Shown here: in pieces, positions 1 to 5,487 of the stretch
How positions within the stretch are numbered: position 1 is the first letter of the stretch
Layout of the letters: each line of letters begins with the position of its first letter
Assembly (NCBI GenBank): GCA_011046175.1
Contig: DSBB01000379.1
Span: forward strand, 1 to 7,071
Origin: Candidatus Hydrogenedentota bacterium
Lineage (GTDB): Bacteria > Hydrogenedentota > Hydrogenedentia > Hydrogenedentales > CAITNO01
DNA length: 7,071 bases
Direction of reading: 5' to 3'
Translations under genes and position numbers: made by a program
The notes under the pieces: model-generated
Database searches by the model: none
Seen by the model: the letters and a program-made list of their open reading frames with translations, nothing else
What the model was told of the DNA's origin: nothing

Positions 1-7
1 GGAACTT

Positions 8-838
8 ATGAAAAATCTGTCTGGAAAACTGGCGGTGATTACGGGGGCGGGCGGCGGCATCGGCCGCGCCGCGGCGCTGGCGCTGGCGAACGAGGGCGCT
101 GAACTCGCCGTGTGCGACATTGCCCCCGCCGCTTTGGACAACCTGAAGACAGCGCTGGGCGCGCGCGGAGAAAACATCATTGCCTGCGCGGTGGATGTGT
201 CGGACCGCGACGCTGTGGCGCATTTTGCGCGGGAGGTCTGCGAGCGACGGCGCGCGCCTGACATACTTGTGAACAGCGCAGGCGTTTATATTTCGGGAAC
301 CATACTCGATCTGACGCCGGACGACTGGACGTGGGCGCTTTCGGTAAACCTGTTCGGGGTGATCCACGCCTGCCATTATTTTTTGCCGCCCATGATCGCG
401 CGCGGCGGCGGCGGGAACATTGTCAACCTCGTGTCCATGTACGGATACTGGCCCAGCCCCGGGGTGGCCGGCTATCTGACCTCCAAATTCGGCGTCTTCG
501 GTTTTTCCGAAGCGCTCCGCGAAGACCTGCGCGCGCACAACATCAGCGTCTCCACCGTATGCCCGGGCATGATCAACACCGGCATCGTCCGCAACATGCG
601 CATCCGCAACGCGCCCGGGCGCGAGGACGCCGTGAGAGCGGCGTTGCAAAACGCCTACACGCGAAGGAATTACGGCCCCGAACCGGTCGCGGCGGCCATT
701 GTCGGCGCGGTAAAACGGAACAAAAAGCTTGTTCTGGTTTCGCCGGAAGCGCGCATCATGTATTTTCTCGAACGCTTTTTCCCCGCCCTGAGCCGCGTCA
801 TAGCGCGCCGCGCCGCCAAACGCATGTTTTCGCCGTGA
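8..838 (+). CDS. Short-chain dehydrogenase/reductase (SDR), classical type
   Basis: A 276-residue NAD(P)-dependent oxidoreductase of the classical SDR family; substrate unknown. The Rossmann nucleotide motif TGAGGGIG is at residues 12-19, and Asp37 ends the second strand, which in this family usually favours NAD over NADP. DV at 63-64 contacts adenine and NSAG (89-92) is the NNAG-type motif. The catalytic tetrad is complete: Asn114, Ser143, Tyr156 and Lys160 (YLTSK), with the PG motif at 186-187. The last 25 or so residues are basic and aromatic (YFLERFFPAL then RRAAKR), possibly an amphipathic membrane-associating tail. At 276 residues it is slightly longer than the usual 250 because of this tail. 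Only GGA at the left edge is visible as a ribosome-binding remnant, so the true start is plausible rather than proven. The next gene has its own promoter, so the SDR is probably not part of the purine unit. Family certain, reaction not. Confidence 0.93.
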   Translation: MKNLSGKLAVITGAGGGIGRAAALALANEGAELAVCDIAPAALDNLKTALGARGENIIACAVDVSDRDAVAHFAREVCERRRAPDILVNSAGVYISGTILDLTPDDWTWALSVNLFGVIHACHYFLPPMIARGGGGNIVNLVSMYGYWPSPGVAGYLTSKFGVFGFSEALREDLRAHNISVSTVCPGMINTGIVRNMRIRNAPGREDAVRAALQNAYTRRNYGPEPVAAAIVGAVKRNKKLVLVSPEARIMYFLERFFPALSRVIARRAAKRMFSP

Positions 839-919
839 CACAGGGGCCTTGTAAAACAACAAGGACGGCGGGCGCTGATGCAACTGCGGCCTGCGCCGGA
901 TTTCGCTTTCACGTTTTAT

Positions 920-948
920 TCGACATTTGCGCCCCTATTTCGTATAAT
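920..948 (+). promoter_or_regulatory. Sigma-70-like promoter for the purine genes
   Basis: TCGACA at 920-925 (5 of 6 to TTGACA) is separated by exactly 17 nt from a perfect TATAAT at 943-948. Transcription would start near 955, giving a leader of about 63 nt to the purH start at 1018. It is the best promoter match I found in the window and sits in the gap after the SDR gene. Confidence 0.7.
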
Positions 949-951
949 AGG

Positions 952-977
952 TGATCCTGTTTTTAAGTTCAGGGTCA
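952..977 (+). promoter_or_regulatory. Inverted repeat at the purine transcription start
   Basis: The arms TGATCCTG (952-959) and CAGGGTCA (970-977) pair over 8 bp, with one G-T wobble (955 with 974), around the T-rich 10-nt loop TTTTTAAGTT. It begins 3 nt after the -10 box and covers the predicted start site. As DNA it could be a repressor operator; as RNA it would be a 5'-end hairpin. The loop is not followed by a T run, so it is not a terminator. The arms are seen directly; regulation is inferred. Confidence 0.4.
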
Positions 978-1003
978 ACAACGGGATATGAGTCCTGGTA
1001 TAT

Positions 1004-1008
1004 GGGAG
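1004..1008 (+). promoter_or_regulatory. Ribosome-binding site that decides the purH start
   Basis: GGGAG lies 9 nt before the ATG at 1018. The in-frame ATG at 988 has no well-spaced Shine-Dalgarno (its GGGA at 983-986 is only 1 nt away), and the ten extra residues it would add resemble nothing at the PurH N-terminus. Confidence 0.65.
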
Positions 1009-1017
1009 AACCAAGGT

Positions 1018-1623
1018 ATGCCGAGAAAAGGGCGGGCAATACTTAGTTGTCATGATAAAACCGGCGTTGTGGAACTGGCGCAATTGCTGGCGGAGTATGA
1101 TGTGGAAATCATAAGCACGTCGGGCACCCTCGCCCTGCTTCAGGAAGCGGGCGTTCCGGCGGTCAGCATAGCGGATTTCACAGGCATTCCCGAACTGATG
1201 GGCGGGCGCGTCAAGTCGCTGCATCCCAAGGTTCACGCGGGTTTGCTGGGCATTCGCGACAGCAAACTTCATCAGGAGCAGATGCAGGCGCACGAGTTTC
1301 CATGGATTGACATGGTTGTGGTGAACCTGCAGCCGGTGAAGGAATTGATGGAGCGTCCCGGCATCAGTCCGGACGAGGTGGTCGAGCAAATAGATATCGG
1401 CGGCGCGGCCATGATGCGGTCGGCGGCGAAGAATTTCCGCTACGTCACGGTGGTGGTGAATCCCCAGTGGTATGCGCGCATCAGGCATGAACTGCACGCC
1501 CATGACGGCGCCACCTCGTATGATACGCGCTTTGCGCTGGCGCGGGAAGCCTATGAATGCGTGGCGGCTTATGACGCCGCCATTGCGGCATATCTCAAGG
1601 AACATGAGCCGAAACCGGCGTAA
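1018..1623 (+). CDS. purH: Stand-alone IMP cyclohydrolase (N-terminal half of PurH only)
   Basis: A 201-residue protein matching only the MGS-like IMP cyclohydrolase domain of bifunctional PurH/ATIC, which is normally about 520 residues. It closes the ring of FAICAR to give IMP, the last step of de novo purine synthesis, in the cytoplasm. Landmarks are SCHDKTG (10-16), STSGT (33-37), GGRVKSLHPKVHAG (62-75, with Arg64 and Lys66), DMVVVNL (98-104), IDIGG (125-129, with Asp126) and RSAAKN (134-139, with Lys138). These match active-site positions known from ATIC. The protein stops where the domain ends (AAYDAAIAAYL), and no transformylase sequence follows, so this looks like a natural single-domain form rather than a broken gene. 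The usual NLYPF is NLQPV here: Gln105 replaces a Tyr regarded as active-site in ATIC. A separate AICAR formyltransferase must be encoded elsewhere. Followed by purD 148 bp later. Confidence 0.92.
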   Translation: MPRKGRAILSCHDKTGVVELAQLLAEYDVEIISTSGTLALLQEAGVPAVSIADFTGIPELMGGRVKSLHPKVHAGLLGIRDSKLHQEQMQAHEFPWIDMVVVNLQPVKELMERPGISPDEVVEQIDIGGAAMMRSAAKNFRYVTVVVNPQWYARIRHELHAHDGATSYDTRFALAREAYECVAAYDAAIAAYLKEHEPKPA

Positions 1624-1727
1624 GTGAAGCCGATTTGACATAGGAGCAGGACAGGAAAGAACGGCTGTTCGGGCGTGTTGTCCGTCCGGCGCGCCTATGC
1701 CTCCCGTGACAAAAACCGCAATCGCCA

Positions 1728-1749
1728 CAGGACATATTGGGGTGTCCTG
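1728..1749 (+). promoter_or_regulatory. Hairpin just upstream of the purD ribosome-binding site
   Basis: CAGGACA (1728-1734) and TGTCCTG (1743-1749) are perfect 7-bp arms around an 8-nt loop TATTGGGG. The hairpin ends 7 nt before the purD AAGGA box. A further copy of CAGGACA lies at 1647-1653 and could compete for the right arm. No T run follows, so it is not an intrinsic terminator. It could be a processing or translational element, or chance. Confidence 0.3.
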
Positions 1750-1756
1750 CGCATGT

Positions 1757-1761
1757 AAGGA
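1757..1761 (+). promoter_or_regulatory. Ribosome-binding site for purD
   Basis: AAGGA ends 10 nt before the ATG at 1772. It selects that codon over the in-frame ATG at 1697, which would add 25 residues with no counterpart ahead of the PurD glycine-rich start. Confidence 0.65.
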
Positions 1762-1771
1762 TAGTAACGCC

Positions 1772-3052
1772 ATGAATGTGCTTGTAATCGGAAGCGGCGG
1801 CCGCGAACACGCGCTGGCGTGGAAAATCGCGCAAAGCCCGCTTGTGGAGAAAGTGTACGGCGCGCCGGGCAATCCCGGCATTGACAACCTTGAAAAAGGC
1901 ATCTGCGTAAGCGTGGCTGCGGACGATTTCGACATGCTCGCCGCCTACATTGACGCGCAGAATATCGGATTGACGGTGGTGGGGCCGGAAGACCCGCTGG
2001 CAAAGGGCGTCGTGGACGCATTGTCCGCGCAGGGCATGCGCGTGTTCGGTCCGACCGCGGCGGCGGCGCAGCTGGAAGCGAGTAAGAGCTTCGCCAAGGA
2101 TTTCATGACGCGCCACACTATCCCGACGGCGGATTACGGCGTATTCGATGACGCCGACGAGGCGGTTGCCTACCTGCGCAAAGTCGGCGCGCCCGTGGTG
2201 ATCAAGGCGGACGGACTGGCGGCGGGCAAGGGGGTTACCGTGGCCGGGGACCTGCCCCAGGCGGAGGCGGCCGTGCGCGCCGCAATGGAAAATCATGTCT
2301 TTGGCGACGCCGGCAACCGCGTGGTGATTGAGGAGCGCCTCGTCGGCGAGGAAGCGTCCATACTCGCTTTCTGCGACGGAACCACGTTCATGCCGCTTGC
2401 GTCCAGCCAGGACCACAAGCCGGCTTATGACAATGACAAAGGCCCGAATACGGGCGGCATGGGCGCCTATTCGCCCGCGCCCGTGGTGACGAAACCGGTG
2501 ATGGAGCAAATCAGCCGCGACATACTCGCGCCGTGCGTCGCGGGCATGGCAAAAGAAGGCATGCCCTACAAGGGCATCCTTTACGCAGGATTAATCGTTA
2601 CCGACGACGGGCCGAAGGTGATCGAGTTTAACGCGCGCTTCGGCGATCCGGAAACCCAGGCCATTCTGCCGCGCATGACCACCGACATTGTGCCCCTTTT
2701 TCTCGCCTGCTGCGACGGCAAGCTGGAACAACAGAAAATCGAATACAGCGACTGGCCGTGCGTAACCGTGGTGATGGCAAGCGGCGGCTATCCGGGCGCC
2801 TATAAAAAAGGCATGCCCATCGAAGGCATTGACGCCGCCGAGGCGCTCGGAGACGTGGTGGTGTTTCAGGCGGGCGTGAAGCAGGAGCGGGGCGATTTGT
2901 ACACCGCGGGCGGACGGGTGCTCAATGTGACCGCCATGGCCCCCGATCTGCCCGCCGCCATTGAAAAAGCCTACGAGGCCGTAAAACGCATCCATTTTGA
3001 CGGCGCCCATTACCGCACCGACATCGGTGAAAAGGCGTTGCGGCGCGGCTGA
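1772..3052 (+). CDS. purD: Phosphoribosylamine--glycine ligase (GAR synthetase)
   Basis: A 426-residue PurD, full length for the family (about 420-430). It uses ATP to join glycine to 5-phosphoribosylamine, giving GAR, the second step of de novo purine synthesis, in the cytoplasm. The N-terminal domain begins with VLVIGSGGREHAL (3-15) and includes VVGPEDPLAKG (69-79). The ATP-grasp domain from about 105 carries VVIKADGLAAGKGV (142-155), SSQDHKPAYDNDKGPNTGG (211-229) with MGAYSP (230-235), and the metal-binding EFNARFGDPETQ (285-296). The C-terminal domain from about 330 contains ASGGYPG (336-342) and ends at TDIGEKALRRG. No essential motif is missing. It follows the cyclohydrolase gene by 148 bp with no convincing promoter in the gap, so co-transcription is likely, although a TTGACA at 1635-1640 leaves some doubt. 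Identification is secure. Confidence 0.97.
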   Translation: MNVLVIGSGGREHALAWKIAQSPLVEKVYGAPGNPGIDNLEKGICVSVAADDFDMLAAYIDAQNIGLTVVGPEDPLAKGVVDALSAQGMRVFGPTAAAAQLEASKSFAKDFMTRHTIPTADYGVFDDADEAVAYLRKVGAPVVIKADGLAAGKGVTVAGDLPQAEAAVRAAMENHVFGDAGNRVVIEERLVGEEASILAFCDGTTFMPLASSQDHKPAYDNDKGPNTGGMGAYSPAPVVTKPVMEQISRDILAPCVAGMAKEGMPYKGILYAGLIVTDDGPKVIEFNARFGDPETQAILPRMTTDIVPLFLACCDGKLEQQKIEYSDWPCVTVVMASGGYPGAYKKGMPIEGIDAAEALGDVVVFQAGVKQERGDLYTAGGRVLNVTAMAPDLPAAIEKAYEAVKRIHFDGAHYRTDIGEKALRRG

Positions 3053-3079
3053 TCCGGAACCGCCGTCTCGGGGAAAGTC

Positions 3080-3091
3080 CCATGCGCATGG
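3080..3091. repeat. 12-bp perfect palindrome after purD
   Basis: CCATGCGCATGG is a perfect palindrome 27 bp after the purD stop. With one mismatched pair (3079/3092) it extends to 3077-3094. It has no loop to speak of, so it is more like a protein-binding site than an RNA terminator. Function unknown. Confidence 0.4.
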
Positions 3092-3135
3092 AACGGACCG
3101 GAACAGGCGCTTAACACCGGTTGGCTGGCAATTTT

Positions 3136-3166
3136 TTGTCAGTTTGCCGCATGTCGTTCATACAAT
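3136..3166 (+). promoter_or_regulatory. Possible rightward promoter in the convergent gap
   Basis: TTGTCA (3136-3141, 5 of 6) and TACAAT (3161-3166, 5 of 6) are 19 nt apart, which is longer than ideal. There is no protein gene downstream on this strand before the opposing aldolase, so it is either spurious or drives a short non-coding RNA. Confidence 0.3.
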
Positions 3167-3172
3167 AGTGTT

Positions 3173-3309
3173 TGTTAGCATAAAGAGTGCAAGGGTTACC
3201 TTTTGCGGCTGCGCCGCAGGCGCCACTTCTTCCGGGCGAAGTCCCGGACGAAGCGTGAACAACATACAAAGAGAATAGTCAAATCTGGGTTGCGGGCAAA
3301 GCCCGTTTT
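3173..3309 (+). ncRNA. Candidate small RNA or structured 3' UTR
   Basis: From the start predicted by the promoter at 3136-3166 to the T run at 3306-3309, the transcript would be about 137 nt with three successive stem-loops. Hairpin 1 is TGCGGC/GCCGCA (3204-3209 with 3213-3218), closed by a TGC triloop. Hairpin 2 has an inner stem TCCGGG/CCCGGA (3231-3236 with 3243-3248), one mismatch, and then CTTC/GAAG (3226-3229 with 3250-3253). Hairpin 3 is the terminator-like element. No known RNA family is recognised. If the promoter is not real, the same structures would form the 3' end of the purD transcript. Confidence 0.22.
3293..3309 (+). terminator. Short intrinsic-terminator-like hairpin, rightward
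   Basis: CGGGC (3293-3297) and GCCCG (3301-3305) pair around AAA and are followed by TTTT (3306-3309). It would stop rightward transcription from purD or from the candidate RNA just before the aldolase. The stem is only 5 bp and the T run is short and overlaps the aldolase stop codon. On the opposite strand no T run follows, so it is a poorer fit for the leftward operon. Confidence 0.4.
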
Positions 3310-3973
3310 AGAAAGGATACGGGGGAACGGGCGCGTCCGGCGGCACGGTGGCCGCCATGAGTTTCGCGATTTTGTCGGGCGACAAGGCGGCGGGCCTGCC
3401 GAGAAGATGGGCAAGGTAAAGGGTTTGCGCGGCGGACTCGAGACGTTCCATTTTCATGTAAGCGTCTTGCAAATCCGCGCCGACAACAATGGCGCCGTGA
3501 CGGTCAAGCAGCAGAGCGTCGAACCGTTTGATAAGCGCGCGTATCGCGTCCGCCCCCTCCGCGCTGCCGGGGGTGGCGTAGGGCGCGCGGGGCAATGCGA
3601 CAAGGCTCATGATCAGTTCCGGCAGCACCGGCGGCGTCGTGTCTATGTCCATGAGCGTCAGCGTGGTGGCGTAGGTTGGGTGCGCGTGAATCACCGCCTG
3701 CATTTCGGGGCGTTCCTCATAGGCCGCGAGATGCGTGAAGAACTCGGAGGTCACCCTGCGTTCGCCTGCAAGCCTGTTGCCTTTACTGTCCGCAACCACA
3801 ATATCCACGGGGCGCATATGCCCCTTGGACATGCCGCTGGGCGTGCATAAAAACCGTGACGCGTCCAAGCGGACGCTGATATTGCCGTCGGCGGCGGCGA
3901 CGAAACCGCGCGCATGCAGACGGCGGCCTATCTCGCATATCCAGTGGCGCAGCTGTGTTTCATGCGTCTGCAT
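3308..3973 (-). CDS. Class II aldolase/adducin family protein (fuculose-1-phosphate aldolase-like)
   Basis: A 221-residue zinc enzyme of the class II aldolase/adducin fold, the family of L-fuculose-1-phosphate aldolase, ribulose-5-phosphate 4-epimerase and methylthioribulose-1-phosphate enzymes. The phosphate- and substrate-binding GNIS (30-33) and TPSG (44-47) are present. TSE (75-77) supplies the Glu used as general acid/base in FucA. Zinc would be held by His96 and His98 (HAHPTYAT) and His159 (DRHG), so the catalytic site is intact. PELIMSLVALPRAPYATPG (118-136) is typical of the aldolase branch. The exact sugar phosphate cannot be read. The start at 3973 has an ideal AGGAG 7 nt upstream, whereas an in-frame ATG 33 nt further out does not. 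It overlaps the end of the membrane-protein gene by 14 bp and is therefore probably translationally coupled to it; ilvE is further upstream in the same direction. Confidence 0.88.
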   Translation of the reverse strand: MQTHETQLRHWICEIGRRLHARGFVAAADGNISVRLDASRFLCTPSGMSKGHMRPVDIVVADSKGNRLAGERRVTSEFFTHLAAYEERPEMQAVIHAHPTYATTLTLMDIDTTPPVLPELIMSLVALPRAPYATPGSAEGADAIRALIKRFDALLLDRHGAIVVGADLQDAYMKMERLESAAQTLYLAHLLGRPAALSPDKIAKLMAATVPPDAPVPPYPF

Positions 3974-4337
3974 GGGGCGTCTCCTCGCGACTGCTTTCCG
4001 GCGCATCCTCGCGCCGTCCGACAGACGCGGCGCGTTTCTTTCCGTTTAACGCGACGTACCACACGGCAAACGTAATGATGAAACAGACGCCCAGATGAAG
4101 CGATACGGCGCGTCCGTGGCTTTTCATGGCGGGGCCCCTTCGCGCCACCGCCCACCACGATTCGTAGAGGCGCGCCGTTCTGGTCGCTTCCTGAACAATG
4201 TTGCCGTCGCCATCGCGCACCGTCACCGTCTGCGACATGAGCGATATCCATGACGTGGCGACGAGGATTATGGCGAGGTTCAACAGAAACCGCCAGGAGA
4301 ACAACACGTTGCGCGTATTTTTAAGCAATTTGTTCAT
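3960..4337 (-). CDS. Small two-helix membrane protein of unknown function
   Basis: A 125-residue protein that I do not recognise. Two hydrophobic segments are clear: about 17-34 (FLLNLAIILVATSWISLM) and about 78-97 (VSLHLGVCFIITFAVWYVAL). The N-terminus is basic (MNKLLKNTRN) and the C-terminal tail from 98 is charged (NGKKRAASVGRRED, then acidic), so by the positive-inside rule both ends face the cytoplasm. The loop of about 43 residues (35-77) would be outside and contains TVTVRDGDGNIVQE and ESWW (59-62). The ATG at 4337 puts the first helix close to the N-terminus. The frame is open upstream to 4463, but that part overlaps ilvE. The ribosome-binding site is weak (GAGG about 13 nt away), so translation may depend on ilvE. 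It lies 67 bp after ilvE and overlaps the aldolase by 14 bp. Real gene likely because of its coupling and helices; function unknown. Confidence 0.7.
   Translation of the reverse strand: MNKLLKNTRNVLFSWRFLLNLAIILVATSWISLMSQTVTVRDGDGNIVQEATRTARLYESWWAVARRGPAMKSHGRAVSLHLGVCFIITFAVWYVALNGKKRAASVGRREDAPESSREETPHADA
3981..3985 (-). promoter_or_regulatory. Ribosome-binding site for the aldolase
   Basis: AGGAG on the minus strand ends 7 nt before the ATG at 3973. It lies inside the C-terminal codons of the membrane-protein gene and fixes the aldolase start. Confidence 0.7.
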
Positions 4338-4404
4338 TGTCGCAGGATGGCCTCGGGCAAGGACGCGTTTCAAGGGCGCCCGTGCGCAGTTCGCAAGTGG
4401 CAAT

Positions 4405-5334
4405 TCAATACACCGCCCGGCACCAGTGGCGGTAGTTTGGATTCTTGCCCTGAACCACGTCAAAATACACGGACTGCAATTGTTTGGTGATTGGGCCGGG
4501 CGTGCCGCCGTTTATGACGCGGCGGTCCACGGAACGCACCGGCGCCACCTGCGCGCCTGTGCCGCAGAAAAACAGTTCGTCGCTCACATACAGTTCCGAG
4601 CGTCCGATATTGCGTTCGATCACTTCAAGGCCAAGCGCTTCCCGCGCCAGTTGCATGATTGTGTTGCGGGTGATGCCCACGAGTATGTCGGCGTTGGGCG
4701 GCGAGGTGATGACTTTATTGTTTTGCACTAGGAAAAGGTTCATGGCGCTTCCCTCGGCGACCGTGCCGTCTTCACGCAAAAATACGGCTTCATGGAAACC
4801 GGCTTGTTTTGCTTCGGAAGCGGCCAATGACGAATTGATGTAGCTGCCGGTGGATTTGACGCGGCTGGGTATGGCATTGTCGGAAAGACGCCGCCACGAG
4901 GACACCGCCACATCAAGGCCGGATTCGATGTCGCAGTAATCGCCCAGTTTGATGATGTAGCAGCAGAGCCGCGATTCAACGCCCTTTACAGTGGGTCCCA
5001 GCGAGTGTTCGCTCTTGTAAATGATGGGTCGGATATACACGCCTTCCCTGAAACCGCTGCGGCGTATCACCTCGAGGCAAATCTCCTCGATAGCCGCCTG
5101 GTCCTCGGGAATGTCCATGCAAAGTATGCGGCAGTTGCGCATCATGCGATCAACGTGTTCGGGCAGTTTGAACACCAGCACGTTGTCCTCTTCGGCATTG
5201 TAGTAACCGCGAATGCCCTCGAACAGGCCCGTGCCGTAATTGAAGGCGTGGGTCATGATGCTGATTTTTGCGTCTTCAATCGGAACATACCCGCCATTGA
5301 AATAGGCAATGGGGCCGGGAATCATCGCTGCCAT
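4405..5334 (-). CDS. ilvE: Branched-chain amino acid aminotransferase
   Basis: A 309-residue fold-type IV PLP aminotransferase, the same length as E. coli IlvE. It interconverts Leu, Ile and Val with their 2-oxo acids using glutamate/2-oxoglutarate. THAFNYGTGLFEGIRGY (28-44) is the family N-terminal signature. Arg63 fits the PLP-phosphate contact, Lys160 (KSTGSYINS, 160-168) is the Schiff-base lysine, Glu194 in EGSAMNLFL (194-202) contacts the pyridine nitrogen, and GITRNTI (220-226) gives further phosphate contacts. The C-terminal FFCGTGAQVAPV (255-266) is also typical. The start at 5334 is chosen because AGGAG is 8 nt upstream; the ATG at 5340 is only 2 nt from it, and a 35-residue extension reaching 5439 is not family-like. 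It is first in a leftward cluster with the membrane protein and the aldolase. Other class IV members (D-amino acid transaminase, ADC lyase) fit less well. Substrate range, including 4-methylthio-2-oxobutyrate, cannot be excluded. Confidence 0.95.
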   Translation of the reverse strand: MAAMIPGPIAYFNGGYVPIEDAKISIMTHAFNYGTGLFEGIRGYYNAEEDNVLVFKLPEHVDRMMRNCRILCMDIPEDQAAIEEICLEVIRRSGFREGVYIRPIIYKSEHSLGPTVKGVESRLCCYIIKLGDYCDIESGLDVAVSSWRRLSDNAIPSRVKSTGSYINSSLAASEAKQAGFHEAVFLREDGTVAEGSAMNLFLVQNNKVITSPPNADILVGITRNTIMQLAREALGLEVIERNIGRSELYVSDELFFCGTGAQVAPVRSVDRRVINGGTPGPITKQLQSVYFDVVQGKNPNYRHWCRAVY

Positions 5335-5342
5335 AGTCATAT

Positions 5343-5347
5343 CTCCT
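5343..5347 (-). promoter_or_regulatory. Ribosome-binding site for ilvE
   Basis: AGGAG on the minus strand is 8 nt from the ATG at 5334 but only 2 nt from the ATG at 5340, which selects the shorter protein. Confidence 0.7.
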
Positions 5348-5385
5348 GAATACGTAACGGATGAATGCGTAGTATCGCCATTTTT

Positions 5386-5392
5386 GGGGGGG
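5386..5392. repeat. G7 tract (C7 on the ilvE strand)
   Basis: Seven G, preceded by five T on the plus strand, lie about 50 bp upstream of the ilvE start. Read leftward, the tract falls inside an 18-nt spacer between weak promoter-like boxes TTGCAT (5400-5395) and GATACT (5376-5371). Such tracts can slip in length. Confidence 0.5.
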
Positions 5393-5487
5393 CAATGCAA
5401 CTTGTTGGCGCTGCTTGTTTGCATCAGCGGTTCAAACAACGCGCGATTTCAAGAGCGCTTTGAAAAACCGCGGCCCAGAAGTTCAGA

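Larger units (their letters stand above)
3053..3307. other. Convergent intergenic region with several inverted repeats
   Basis: This 255-bp gap lies between the 3' ends of purD (+) and the aldolase (-). It contains a 12-bp palindrome (3080-3091), an arm pair CTGGCAA (3125-3131) / TTGTCAG (3136-3142) with one G-T wobble around TTTT, a possible rightward promoter, two GC-rich hairpins and a terminator-like hairpin. No convincing protein-coding ORF is present: open frames here lack good ribosome-binding sites and recognisable sequence. Confidence 0.6.

Noticed and set aside
847..864. Inverted repeat CCTTGT/ACAAGG after the SDR gene as a terminator
   Set aside because: The stem is only 6 bp with an A-rich loop and is followed by ACGGCG rather than a T run.
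1635..1640. TTGACA as a -35 box for purD
   Set aside because: No acceptable -10 hexamer lies 15-19 nt downstream (the region reads GAAAGAACGG).
1659..1670. GAAC-N4-GTTC, resembling a Gram-positive LexA (SOS) box
   Set aside because: The core match is exact, but no promoter is visible around it and purD is not an SOS gene; a chance match of this length is plausible in 7 kb.
1697..1771. N-terminal extension of PurD from the ATG at 1697
   Set aside because: The 25 extra residues precede the conserved VLVIGSGGREHAL start, and the ATG at 1772 has an AAGGA box at suitable spacing.
916..1935. Long minus-strand open frame (about 339 codons) opposite purH
   Set aside because: It is antisense to a clear IMP cyclohydrolase and the start of purD; its translation is rich in His/Arg with no recognisable motif, typical of a shadow frame in GC-rich coding DNA.
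1595..2509. Minus-strand open frame (about 304 codons) opposite purD
   Set aside because: It is antisense to the conserved N-terminal and ATP-grasp parts of purD, with low-complexity His/Arg/Ala-rich translation and no ribosome-binding site.
3203..3850. Plus-strand open frame (about 215 codons) opposite the aldolase
   Set aside because: It covers the aldolase zinc-site codons in antisense, and its translation is Arg/Gly-rich without motifs.
5335..5439. 35-residue N-terminal extension of IlvE
   Set aside because: The residues are not family-like, cross the C7 tract and the AGGAG box, and the shorter start gives the standard 309 residues.
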